64,000 nucleotides of DNA. Origin: Phaeobacter sp. QD34_24. GTDB lineage: Bacteria; Pseudomonadota; Alphaproteobacteria; Rhodobacterales; Rhodobacteraceae. The notes under the pieces are model-generated. The model made no database searches. It was not told the origin of the DNA and saw only the letters and a program-made list of their open reading frames with translations. The stretch spans positions 62,001-126,000 of the forward strand of contig NZ_JARCJD010000011.1 of assembly GCF_028890115.1 (NCBI RefSeq), read 5' to 3'. Position numbers and translations under genes: made by a program. Shown one piece after another: positions 7,971-16,581 of the stretch. The stretch's first letter is position 1. The number at the start of each line of letters is the position of its first letter.

Positions 7971-9578
7971 CTAGACCATCATTTCCTTGGTCGCAGTCAG
8001 TTTCAAGTCCGGATAATCCCGCTCGACCCGGTCGATGTCCCATTGCAGGCGCGTCAGGTAGACGGTGTCGCCGTCGTGGTCGGTCGCGATATGCTGCTTG
8101 TTGGCGTTGATGAACTTTTCCACCGCGGGCTTGTCACCGCTGACCCAGCGGGCCGAGGTGAACTGCGATGCCTCGAACCGCACCGGCAGCCCGTATTCCA
8201 TCTCGATCCGGCTGGCGAGCACCTCGAACTGAAGCGCGCCGACAACGCCGACGATGAAGCCCGAACCAAAGGAGGGTTTGAAGACCTTGGCGGCCCCTTC
8301 TTCGGCAAATTGCATCAGGGCTTTTTCCAGATGTTTCGCCTTCATCGGGTCGCCCGCGCGCACGGTCTGCAGCAATTCCGGCGCAAAGGAGGGGATGCCG
8401 GTCGCCCGCAGGGCTTCGCCTTCGGTGAGCGTATCACCGATGCGCAGCTGGCCGTGGTTGGGGATACCGATGATATCGCCTGCCCAGGCCTCTTCCGCCA
8501 GCTCCCGGTCGGAGGCGAGGAACAGCACCGGGTTGGAGATCGCCATCGGCTTTTTCGTGCGCACATGGGTCAGCTTCATGCCGCGTTTGAAATGGCCCGA
8601 GGCCAGGCGCAGGAAGGCGACACGGTCGCGGTGCTTGGGATCCATATTGGCCTGCACCTTGAACACGAAACCGGCGACCTTCTTTTCCTCGGGGCAGATC
8701 TGGCGGGGGCTGGCCTGCTGAGGCTGCGGTTCCGGCCCGTAGGTGCCGATCCCGTCCATCAGTTCCTTCACCCCGAAGGAGTTGATCGCCGAGCCGAACC
8801 AGATCGGGGTCATATGCCCTTCCAGCACCGATTGCGGATCCAGGGCTGGCAAAAGTTCCTTTGCCATTTCAACTTCTTCCAGGAATTTCTCCAGAAGATG
8901 CGCGGGCACGTGTTCGGCCAGTCTGGGATCGTCCAGCCCCTCGATCGAGATGCTCTCGGCCACCTTGTTGCGGTCGGCGCGGTCCATCAGCTCCAGCCGG
9001 TCGCGCAGCAGGTCATAGCAGCCGATGAAATCGCGGCCCACCCCGATGGGCCAGCTGGCGGGCGTCACGTCAATCGCCAGCATTTCCTGGATTTCATCAA
9101 TGATCTCAAAGGTATCTCGGCTCTCCCGGTCCATCTTGTTACAGAAGGTCAGGATCGGCAGATCGCGCAGGCGGCAGACCTCGAACAGCTTCTGGGTCTG
9201 GCTTTCCACCCCCTTGGCGCCGTCGATCACCATCACCGCCGCATCCACCGCCGTCAGCGTGCGATAGGTGTCCTCGGAAAAGTCCGAGTGGCCGGGTGTG
9301 TCCACCAGGTTGAAGCGGAACTCCTTGAAGTCAAACGACATTGCCGAGGCTGAGACCGAGATGCCCCGGTCCTTTTCCATCTGCATGAAGTCCGACCGCG
9401 TGCGCCGTGCCTCGCCCTTGGCGCGCACCTGACCGGCCATCTGGATGGCGCCACCATAAAGGAGAAATTTCTCGGTCAGCGTGGTCTTGCCCGCATCCGG
9501 GTGCGAGATGATCGCAAAGGTGCGGCGGCGCGCGATTTCGGGCGGCAATTCGGGGCGGTTTGTGACGGAATCCAGCAT
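7971..9578 (-). CDS. prfC: Peptide chain release factor 3
   Basis: GTPase that recycles RF1/RF2 from the ribosome after termination. The 535-residue protein is the usual length. G1 is ISHPDAGKTTLTEK, G3 DTPGHSDFSEDTYR and G4 NKMD, followed by EF-Tu-like domain 2 and the RF3 C-terminal domain (GVVGALQFEVL). ATG 9578 (MLDSVTNRPELPPEI) gives the canonical N-terminus; the longer in-frame start reads through a repeat-rich leader and is unlikely. Confidence 0.95.
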   Translation of the reverse strand: MLDSVTNRPELPPEIARRRTFAIISHPDAGKTTLTEKFLLYGGAIQMAGQVRAKGEARRTRSDFMQMEKDRGISVSASAMSFDFKEFRFNLVDTPGHSDFSEDTYRTLTAVDAAVMVIDGAKGVESQTQKLFEVCRLRDLPILTFCNKMDRESRDTFEIIDEIQEMLAIDVTPASWPIGVGRDFIGCYDLLRDRLELMDRADRNKVAESISIEGLDDPRLAEHVPAHLLEKFLEEVEMAKELLPALDPQSVLEGHMTPIWFGSAINSFGVKELMDGIGTYGPEPQPQQASPRQICPEEKKVAGFVFKVQANMDPKHRDRVAFLRLASGHFKRGMKLTHVRTKKPMAISNPVLFLASDRELAEEAWAGDIIGIPNHGQLRIGDTLTEGEALRATGIPSFAPELLQTVRAGDPMKAKHLEKALMQFAEEGAAKVFKPSFGSGFIVGVVGALQFEVLASRIEMEYGLPVRFEASQFTSARWVSGDKPAVEKFINANKQHIATDHDGDTVYLTRLQWDIDRVERDYPDLKLTATKEMMV

Positions 9579-9781
9579 GAGCGCGCGTATATCAGGATTG
9601 CGCCCCGAGGCAAGAAAAACAGGCGTCACCCCCCATGCACCACCTGTGCACCCCCCGTACACCGCCTGTACAGCGGGCATGCACCGCCCGTTGCCGCCCC
9701 AGCGACCGGAGGCATGAGCCGCCCTTAAGGCAAATGGCCCATGCTGATCTCGAACGCAGATAGCCAGACCGCCCCCATCCG

Positions 9782-10132
9782 ATGCCCAGCCGCAAACATT
9801 ATGACGCCGAAATGCAGCAAGAGCTGGAAGAGCTGCAATCCGCCCTGCGGCGCGAATGGCTGGGCAACAGCCTGCCCGTGGACTGGCACGGCATGGACAG
9901 CTGGCAACGCATCGACCGGCCCAAGACGCGGGTGACGATCCGGCTGGACGCGGACATGGTGCGCTGGTTCCGCAAGCTGGGCCCCAACTACAGCCGCCGC
10001 ATCAACGCGGTTCTGCGCATCTACTGGATGGCGCTGCTGTCGGGCCACATCCAGGCGCATGAGAATGACAACACCATCCTGCGCATCGCGCTGAATGCCC
10101 GGCGGAGGCTGGAGGAGGAGCGGGGGGAGTGA
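9782..10132 (+). CDS. BrnA antitoxin family protein (solo)
   Basis: A 116-residue protein whose C-terminal half has the BrnA ribbon-helix-helix signature: RVTIRLDADMVRWFRKLG then YSRRINAVLRIYW. BrnA normally neutralises the RNase toxin BrnT, encoded just upstream, and represses the operon. Here no BrnT-like ORF lies upstream (prfC is divergent) or downstream, so it may be an orphan antitoxin or a stand-alone DNA-binding regulator. The N-terminal ~50 residues (EMQQELEELQSALRREWLG) are a helical extension. Confidence 0.72.
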   Translation: MPSRKHYDAEMQQELEELQSALRREWLGNSLPVDWHGMDSWQRIDRPKTRVTIRLDADMVRWFRKLGPNYSRRINAVLRIYWMALLSGHIQAHENDNTILRIALNARRRLEEERGE

Positions 10133-10584
10133 GGGGGCACGATTCAGCCTGAACGAGACACTCACGCACGTTGCAGCGAAGGCCCTGCTGCAGAAGCGAA
10201 AGACTTCCCGAGAGTGGTCCTTCAGTTTGCTCAGCTGGTCAGGGCAATGCTGCACACAGCGCAAGTGACAGCGAAGCGCAGGTTGGCGCGCTATCTAGCA
10301 ACTATCATCAACCAGATGGTGCGTGACGGGTGGGACTTTGAAACAAGATCCTTGAATGCTGAAGGAACAATCAGCCACGGAAAGTGAAGGGACGCCAGCC
10401 CACCAGTGCATGGCTCGGCGGAGGCGTGCGCCATGACCGTGAAAACACCAAGGTTCTATTGGAAAAGATTGACTTCAGCTATTTATCGCTTTGTGCCACA
10501 AGTTGGCACTACGAGGCAGGCGTTCATCACGGGGGAGGTAAATTTACGATAGAGCTGGCTTGTGAAACTAAAACGAATGTGCTG
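10133..10584. other. Accessory stretch without a convincing gene
   Basis: The frame of the BrnA-like gene stays open for 84 further codons after its stop, to 10387. It could encode a 46-aa ORF from ATG 10249 (starting MLHTAQVTAKRRLARYLATI). A separate GTG-started frame runs 10384-10638 and a 39-codon ATG frame starts near 10431. None has a clear ribosome site or family match. From ~10440 on, base composition is visibly AT-richer than the flanking core genes. It may hold gene remnants. Confidence 0.35.
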
Positions 10585-10992
10585 TCAAAGATGCTGGGCC
10601 ATGAGCCAAGCATAATCCTTCTGAAGATCCAGCGGTAGCATCCCTCGACGCGGATGAACGCAGCCAGTCCAAGGCTTGAAGTGTGTATCGCCCCAGCGCA
10701 AAATAACCTGCTGAGACGGGTCAACAACAAACCTCGTTGGCCGCAATAGGCCGCAGGCGTCCAAGTCCGATGAATTTTGAACAATGAGGTCAACGTTTGC
10801 CCGTTGCGGAAACTTGAGCTTTGTCGTTCCGTAGCAAACGCGGACAGCGGTTTCACCTGTCTTGCTGGACTGAAGGACCTGCGTAACAAGCAAAGGACGG
10901 CAGTCTGGGCTGCCGTCCTTGGGTTTGGTCTCCGGGTAAAACCCGGTAACAATCGAATAAGCTTGCGGAGGGACTTTCACCCATTCAGGCAT
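10585..10992 (-). CDS. PemK/MazF-like toxin-type protein
   Basis: A 135-residue protein whose pattern resembles the PemK/MazF (MazF-fold endoribonuclease) superfamily: a Pro/Lys/Asp-rich loop, then CRPLLVTQVLQ (the RPxLV strand), VRVCYGTTKL (YGTxK) and GLLRPTRFVVDP (the GLxxPTxF strand). Its start overlaps the 3' end of a 61-residue gene by eight bases, the order and coupling expected of an antitoxin-toxin operon. Family assignment is from remembered motif spacing, not a search. It lies in an AT-richer accessory stretch, which fits horizontal acquisition. Confidence 0.55.
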   Translation of the reverse strand: MPEWVKVPPQAYSIVTGFYPETKPKDGSPDCRPLLVTQVLQSSKTGETAVRVCYGTTKLKFPQRANVDLIVQNSSDLDACGLLRPTRFVVDPSQQVILRWGDTHFKPWTGCVHPRRGMLPLDLQKDYAWLMAQHL

Positions 10993-11170
10993 AGGGGAAC
11001 TTGGTCCCGTCTACGACTTCCCATTCGTCGCCCTCAAGTTCTTTCTCAAGGGTGGCCTTCAGGTTACGAACTTGTTCAGGGTCGAATTCGTCGAAGTTCA
11101 TTGCCGCTTCCGGGGGGAAGGCATTTTCAGCCCATTTCCCACCTGCTTGTTTGGCTGGTGTACGATTCAT
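10985..11170 (-). CDS. Small acidic protein, possible antitoxin partner, 61 aa
   Basis: A 61-residue protein, first gene of a two-gene unit. The N-terminus is basic (MNRTPAKQAGGKW); the remainder is acidic and helical (FDEFDPEQVRNLKATLEKEL), ending DGTKFPYA. A good ribosome site (GGAG eight bases before ATG) precedes the start. The overlap with the PemK/MazF-like gene implies coupled translation. It has no recognisable DNA-binding fold, so the antitoxin role is inferred only from size, charge and position. Confidence 0.5.
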   Translation of the reverse strand: MNRTPAKQAGGKWAENAFPPEAAMNFDEFDPEQVRNLKATLEKELEGDEWEVVDGTKFPYA

Positions 11171-11873
11171 TCCTATTCTCCAATATTTCCGATTCGACTT
11201 CTAACGTCCGAATTTCGGTTGATTCTCAGCCAGTTCGGTAGCTGAGACCCAGTGTCTACTGGGTATTTGGGTACTCTCTTAGCATCCGTTTGTGGCGTCT
11301 TTGCGCCAGCTAAGCACAAATTGTCAACTCCTGTCCATCCACAGGTGTTCCACTGTGTACGCCACATTCCCTAATAAAGAGATAGGACACAAGTCGCTAG
11401 TTTCAACGGCGAAAAGCCCCTCACCGCCGTCACGTAAGGCGGCGGAGCGTATTTCACAATTCAACTTTTTCAACACGTGGCAGCCTTTTAATATCAAATA
11501 CCTCTGAACAAGCGAGTCGGGCTTGGCAATGCTCTGGGGCCGTTTCCTGAACGGCCCGCACGACCTTGAGACGCGATACACCCCTTGCGGATCATAGCGT
11601 TCCTAGCGCCCGCATTGGCACTCAAAAACCAGCCCAGCGCCAATATCGCGCCCATCAAGCAGTTCACACGCAGCAAAGCGTGCCTCTCGTATGGCCAGGT
11701 CCCGCGATGTTGAAAATTCCGCTTCCCGCGCCGGCGGACGTATCGCTCACGCGTCCAAGGCATCCATAAGTCCTCCCCCAGCCCTTGTACGGCCGGGGAG
11801 GGCGAAAACCACGCTTTTGATATGCCGGTCCGTTCCCGCCGATCAGGGGCGGGCAAGACCTGACCCCGAGGGG
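11171..11873. other. Non-coding or decayed accessory stretch
   Basis: I see no convincing gene. It contains a perfect inverted repeat ACCCAGT-GTCT-ACTGGGT (11247-11264) about 77 bases upstream of the 61-aa gene, a possible operator or leader hairpin. A short GC-rich hairpin (11860-11877) overlaps the stop of the neighbouring TPP enzyme gene. Minus-strand frames here lack ribosome sites and family features. No tRNA or tmRNA was recognised. Confidence 0.4.
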
Positions 11874-13499
11874 TCAGATCCGCATGCGCGGGACGTCGTT
11901 GGGGTCCAGCATCAATTCGATCAACAGGGGCTTGTCCCGGGTCTCGATCGCCTTGAGCGCCTGTTCCAGGGTTTCAACCGAATTCACCAGGATACCCTGA
12001 CCGCCCAGGGCAGTGCCCACCTGCGCGAAGGAGGGCCAGTCGAACATCGAAAGGCCGGGATCCATCTTGCGGTCCAGGAACTGGATATGCTCGGCGCCAT
12101 AGGCGGAATCATTGGCCACGATCACGATCAGATCCTGTTTCATGCGCACGGCGGTGTTGAACTCGTTGATCCCGCCCATCATGAAACCGCCATCGCCGGT
12201 GAACAGCGCTACGGGGCGGTTTGGCGTCGCGAAGCCCGCGCCGATCGCGACCTGCAGGCCTAGGCCGATGGAGCCGAAATTGGTGGTGGCGATGAAGCTT
12301 TCGGCATTGGGGCAGGAGACGCGGCACCAGACCTCGGTCATGAACCGGCCGCCATCGGTGGTCAGGAAGCGGTCCTTGGGCAGGGCCTCCTCCAGCCGGT
12401 CAAGCGCATATTCGAAGTTCACGTAACCGGGCTTGGCCTTGTCGGGATCGCCCTTGGGGTGGGCGGTCAGCACCTCCATGTCCAGTTCGGCGGTGAAGCC
12501 GGTGCCGGGGATTTCGGCCTCATCCAGCCACCAGACGATATTGTCCGCCGTCAGCCCCGCATCGGCCACCAGGGCCGCATCCGGGTGGTAGTTCTTGGCC
12601 ACCTCGGTGACGGTATCGTTGATCTGCACCACCCGCTTGCCCTTCATCAGCGCGCCCTTGTCGGTGGTGAAATGGTGCAGCGAGGTGCCAAAGGCGACGA
12701 CGCAATCCGCCTTGGCGATGGCATCATAGGCGGCGGGCGTCGACAGGGTTCCGAAGATGTCGATGTTATAGGGGTGGTCGTTGAACATGCCCTTGGCCTT
12801 GAGCGTGGTGGCCAGGGGGGCCTGCAGGCGATCCGCCAGTTTCTTGATCTGCTCGACCGCGTCCTTGGCGCCGATCCCGGCCAGGATGATCGGGCGCTTG
12901 GCGCTGGCGATCATGCCCACGGCCTCGTCCAGGTCGTCGCCCTCGGGCACATAGGCGGGGGCGTTGAAGGCCGGGAAGACATGGCGGCTGTGCTCCACCT
13001 CCTGCCACATGAAATCGGCGGGCATGTTCAGCACGATGGGACGTTTCTCCACCTGCGCCCGATAGATTGCGTGGGCCACGTCATAGGAAGCGGTTTCCGG
13101 CGATCGCATCTGTTCGAAACCGGCCCCGGTGACCTTGACCGCTTCGCGCTGGTCGATGTTCTGCAGGTTATGCGGGTTCGAGACGGCGGTATCCCCGGCC
13201 AGCAGCACCATCGGCACATGGCCGCGCGCGCCCTCGGTCAGGGCGGTGATGCAATTGGTCAGGGCCGGGCCATGGGTGACGGTGGCGATGCCCACCTTGC
13301 CCGCCACCCGGCCATAGGCCAGCGCCATCAGCACCGCGCTGCCCTCATAGGCGACGGGCACGAAGGTCGCGCCGCCGTCGCGCACGAAGTGGTCGACCAT
13401 GAACAGGTTGGCGTCCCCCATCAGGCCAAACATCATGTCATGGCCATGGTCGGCAAGGGATTGGGCAATGGATTGGTACACGTGCATGGTGCGGCTCAT
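11874..13499 (-). CDS. Thiamine pyrophosphate-dependent enzyme (acetolactate synthase-like)
   Basis: A 541-residue member of the POX/ILV TPP-enzyme family. The N-terminal PYR domain has the catalytic glutamate E52 in VAYEGSAVLMALAYGR. The central domain (residues ~190-320) carries IILAGIGAKDAV. The C-terminal PP domain has the Mg/TPP motif GDGGFMMGGINEF...IVIVAND. The substrate is not evident: there is no partner regulatory subunit nearby, which argues against a biosynthetic acetolactate synthase, and a 2-oxoacid decarboxylase or carboligase role is possible. Start ATG 13499 (MSRTMHVYQSIAQ) gives the family N-terminus; the upstream in-frame start adds 23 atypical residues. Confidence 0.85.
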   Translation of the reverse strand: MSRTMHVYQSIAQSLADHGHDMMFGLMGDANLFMVDHFVRDGGATFVPVAYEGSAVLMALAYGRVAGKVGIATVTHGPALTNCITALTEGARGHVPMVLLAGDTAVSNPHNLQNIDQREAVKVTGAGFEQMRSPETASYDVAHAIYRAQVEKRPIVLNMPADFMWQEVEHSRHVFPAFNAPAYVPEGDDLDEAVGMIASAKRPIILAGIGAKDAVEQIKKLADRLQAPLATTLKAKGMFNDHPYNIDIFGTLSTPAAYDAIAKADCVVAFGTSLHHFTTDKGALMKGKRVVQINDTVTEVAKNYHPDAALVADAGLTADNIVWWLDEAEIPGTGFTAELDMEVLTAHPKGDPDKAKPGYVNFEYALDRLEEALPKDRFLTTDGGRFMTEVWCRVSCPNAESFIATTNFGSIGLGLQVAIGAGFATPNRPVALFTGDGGFMMGGINEFNTAVRMKQDLIVIVANDSAYGAEHIQFLDRKMDPGLSMFDWPSFAQVGTALGGQGILVNSVETLEQALKAIETRDKPLLIELMLDPNDVPRMRI

Positions 13500-13919
13500 T
13501 TTCTGTCTGTCCGGGTTTTCGATGTCATATCGGTATTCCGATGCGCAGATTACGCAAAACACCTTCATGGCGCGGGTTTTTTGCGGAGTATACGCGTAGA
13601 CTCATCAAAGGATGCGCATTTTTCGCACTGGGTGGCTTTTCGGACTGAGGGCCCGTCTTCACAGCCTGGCGGCCTATGGGGGGTATTCGTCACTGGCGAC
13701 CTGCTGGATGGCTGTCTGTTCCGGCAATTCGCAGGCCCTTTTGCACCGCATCCCTGGCCGGGCTGAGGCCAGCATCGCCCAAATTCGGCTGCCTTTATGC
13801 CATGCTCCGCTCTTACTTTGCGTTCATAGACGGTCACTAGGTTTAAGAACGTGACGCAATGTCGGCGGTCCGGTTTCAGGGTCGGTGCCGTCACTGCCCA
13901 TTAGAAAGACACCCGCCTC
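13500..13919. other. Intergenic region upstream of the TPP enzyme and Hint gene
   Basis: A 420-base divergent region with no supported gene. It holds the promoters of both flanking genes. A short palindrome ATCGG-TATT-CCGAT lies near 13529-13542, about 30 bases upstream of the TPP-enzyme start, and could be a regulator site. Nothing else is identifiable. Confidence 0.4.
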
Positions 13920-15347
13920 GTGCCCACGGTTGATATCATCCGCCTTGCAGAAGATCCGCGCGAAACCGCCTATGGCGTGCGTGCGGATACCTCTTCGCGC
14001 GGGGTGGACCTGGAGGGGGCGCAGATCACCGCGACCTATGCCGATGGCACCAGCGAGGTTCTGACCTGGAAGGCGCTGGACCCCTATACCAATGGTGGCG
14101 CGACGGGTGAGAACATCGATATGTTCTTCGACTACGATTGGCACGAGCTGACCACGACCAAGCCGCTGGCCTCGTTGCAGATCGACCTTGTTCCGGCCCA
14201 TTCGGTCTTCGATACGACCTTCGCCATGGATGACGATCCGAGCGGGGGATCGACGCCCAGCTCCCTGAACGGGTTTCCCTTCAAGCTGGCTCCCGAATAT
14301 GAGAGCCTATCGGGCAATATCACCGCGACCTACACCGGTATCGTGAACCTCTCCGGAGCGGAGGCGGTTGGCGATATCTATACCACCATGACGCTTGATT
14401 TCACCGGGCTGCCCGGTGGCGGGCTTCTGGGGGATCTGGTCTGGAACACGGATATCGACACGCTGGAAGGGCCGTTTGATCCCACCCTGGTGGCCACGGA
14501 TGATCTGTTCCAGATCTCCGGCGACGGCTCCGAGGTGCTGAACGTCCTGGAAAACGATAGCCACGGCGCGGGCAGCAGCCTGGCCATCACCCATATTGCC
14601 GGGCAGCCGGTTGCCGCTGGCGGATCGGTCACCCTGCCGTCGGGCGAGGTGGTGACCCTCAATGGCGATGGGACGCTGTCGATCACCAATGACAGCAGCG
14701 TCAATGAGATCAACAGTTTCACCTACACGGTGAAGGACGATCTGGGGAACAGCGACACCGGGACAGTTCAGGTCAAGACCGTGGTGGGACCGCCGCCCTG
14801 TTTCGTGGCAGGAACCAGGATCGAGACCGAGCTTGGCCCCGTAGCGGTCGAGGAGCTGGAGGTCGGCATGCGGGTCCAGACCCGCGATCACGGCCTGCAA
14901 CCGCTGCGCTGGATCGGCCGCAGTCGGCGGCGGGCGACGGGGCGCTCTGCGCCGGTTGTCATCGCCGCCAATGCGCTGGGCAGACATGACGCCATCGCGC
15001 TGTCGCCCAATCACCGGGTATTGATCTCGTCCGAACTGGCCGAGCTGCTGTTTGGCCAGTCCGAGGTTCTGGTCAAGGCAAAGCACCTGGTGAACGACCG
15101 GACGATCCGACTGCGGGCAGATGGTCGCCCCGTGACCTATGTGCATCTGCTGTTTGATCAGCATGAAATCATCCGCGGCAACGGATTGGAGAGCGAAAGC
15201 TATCATCCGGGGGCGGAAACCCTCGATGCCTTTGATGCCGATACCCGTGCCGAGGTGCTGGAGCTGATGGCGCAGATCGCGGAGTACGGCCCGAGCGCGC
15301 GCTATGCGTTGAAGGCCCATGAAAGCCGGTTGATGCGCGATACCTAG
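13920..15347 (+). CDS. Hint-domain protein with cadherin/VCBS-like module
   Basis: A 475-residue protein. The N-terminal ~180 residues are an unrecognised beta-rich domain. Residues ~185-285 look like a bacterial Ig/cadherin-type module (DDLFQISGDGSEVLNVLEND and FTYTVKDDLGNSDTGTV). Residues ~294-450 are a Hint_2 (Hedgehog/intein) domain starting with the nucleophile C294 in CFVAGTRIETELG and holding the block-B-like SPNHRVLI. Such proteins are common in Rhodobacterales and are thought to be exported and self-processed; no Sec signal is visible. GTG 13920 is used because the frame opens there. Function is unknown. Confidence 0.82.
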   Translation: MPTVDIIRLAEDPRETAYGVRADTSSRGVDLEGAQITATYADGTSEVLTWKALDPYTNGGATGENIDMFFDYDWHELTTTKPLASLQIDLVPAHSVFDTTFAMDDDPSGGSTPSSLNGFPFKLAPEYESLSGNITATYTGIVNLSGAEAVGDIYTTMTLDFTGLPGGGLLGDLVWNTDIDTLEGPFDPTLVATDDLFQISGDGSEVLNVLENDSHGAGSSLAITHIAGQPVAAGGSVTLPSGEVVTLNGDGTLSITNDSSVNEINSFTYTVKDDLGNSDTGTVQVKTVVGPPPCFVAGTRIETELGPVAVEELEVGMRVQTRDHGLQPLRWIGRSRRRATGRSAPVVIAANALGRHDAIALSPNHRVLISSELAELLFGQSEVLVKAKHLVNDRTIRLRADGRPVTYVHLLFDQHEIIRGNGLESESYHPGAETLDAFDADTRAEVLELMAQIAEYGPSARYALKAHESRLMRDT

Positions 15348-15392
15348 CCGCTGTTCAGGCTCGGATATCCCATAGGGTCTGCCCCAGGCGGT

Positions 15393-16403
15393 CTACCGCA
15401 GTGAGGCGCGCTTCAGCAGCTCCACCAGGTCGGGTCTGTCCAGAAGCGGGCGTGGCACGTCCAGTCCATGGCTGTCGCGGCGCTGGTGGGAGAGCGATGC
15501 TTCAGCAAGACGTTCCAACAGCTCGGGCGGCAGGGCCGGTTCGGTCACCGGATCCAGGAACAGGCTTTCGGCGGCAATGCCTTCGGCATAGACGATGTGA
15601 TGACGGTCGAACAGCAGCTGGAAGTAATCGACAAAGCCGCCGTCCTGCACCACCACGCTGTCGCCGTTCACCAGGTGGCGGGCGGGGATCAGCAGCTCGG
15701 GCGTGCCTGCCCCCAGCGCGTCATGGCGCTGGTAGAGCATCAGCCGGTGGTCGGGGCTGACCAGCAGATCACGCGCATTGTTGAGCGTGCCCTTGCGGAT
15801 CAGGATCGGGGCCATGGCGCCTGTTGCGCGGCTGGTGGTCTGGCCGATCCAGCGCAGCTCTTGCACGCCATCGTCGCGGGTGAGGATGCGATCGCCGGGG
15901 CGCAGGTCTTCGATCGGCCTTTGGGCGCCGGTGGCCAGGGTGATATGGGTGCCGCGCGTGAAAGAGACGGCGGCCATCTGTGCCAGCCGCGCCCGGGCGC
16001 CGCTGCGCTCGGCGCTCAACAGCGTATAGCCGGTCTCGGGCGTCAGCGGAGCAAGCGGCAACAGGGTGATGCCCGCGATCATGCCGTCGCCGTCTACCTC
16101 GACCATCACCAGCGCATCCACATTGGGGCCTGCTTCGGGCATCAGGGTGAGCGCGCAATCCAGATGCAGGGCTGCGCCTGCGCGGCCCAGCTCGGTGTCG
16201 GACCCAACGGAAAACCTGCCGTCCGCGTGGCTGACCAGGGACAGGCGGCGGGCCGGGGTCTTGCCTGCCAGCGCATAGACATCGTCCAGCACCAGATCTT
16301 CCAGTACGCCCAAGGCATCACCGGCATTGGCGCCGGTCTCCACCCGGAAGGCCTCGGCCGGGTAGGCGGGGATAGAGCGGGTGGCGGTGCGCGCCTCTGT
16401 CAC
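15393..16403 (-). CDS. Hint-domain protein (nucleophile Cys replaced by Ser)
   Basis: A 336-residue protein with a C-terminal Hint_2 domain (residues ~195-310): SFTRGTHITLATG, GDRILTRDDGVQELRWIG and SPDHRLMLYQ. The position normally held by the Cys nucleophile is Ser, so cleavage chemistry, if retained, would use an oxygen nucleophile. I chose GTG 16403 because GGAGG sits eight bases upstream; the longer in-frame start would run through the start of the divergent SDR gene. It faces the first Hint gene tail to tail with a 45-base gap, suggesting local duplication. Confidence 0.78.
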   Translation of the reverse strand: MTEARTATRSIPAYPAEAFRVETGANAGDALGVLEDLVLDDVYALAGKTPARRLSLVSHADGRFSVGSDTELGRAGAALHLDCALTLMPEAGPNVDALVMVEVDGDGMIAGITLLPLAPLTPETGYTLLSAERSGARARLAQMAAVSFTRGTHITLATGAQRPIEDLRPGDRILTRDDGVQELRWIGQTTSRATGAMAPILIRKGTLNNARDLLVSPDHRLMLYQRHDALGAGTPELLIPARHLVNGDSVVVQDGGFVDYFQLLFDRHHIVYAEGIAAESLFLDPVTEPALPPELLERLAEASLSHQRRDSHGLDVPRPLLDRPDLVELLKRASLR

Positions 16404-16581
16404 GTGGGGCCTCCTGTCCTGATCTGGGCCTTGTTTCGGAATACAGTTCAATTGTGGCATGAAACAGGCCGGATGGGGCAGAAATTCCGACCAGCGACAG
16501 GGCGGGCCGCACGGGCTGGTCATTCCCATGCGGAACGTGCAATCTCCGCCCGGAAACGCAAAATCCCGATGGAGGACGAAC

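Noticed and set aside
8043-9353. 436-codon plus-strand frame
   Set aside because: Antisense shadow of prfC; composition is typical of a mirrored high-GC gene.
10384-10638. 84-codon GTG-started plus frame
   Set aside because: No ribosome site, overlaps the end of the better supported PemK/MazF-like gene on the other strand, and no family features.
11494-11856. 120-codon minus frame in the accessory stretch
   Set aside because: Arg/Pro-rich with a chance hydrophobic run; no ribosome site or motif, and a competing frame is equally open.
12459-13766. 435-codon plus-strand frame
   Set aside because: Antisense to the TPP enzyme gene; no motifs, no ribosome site.
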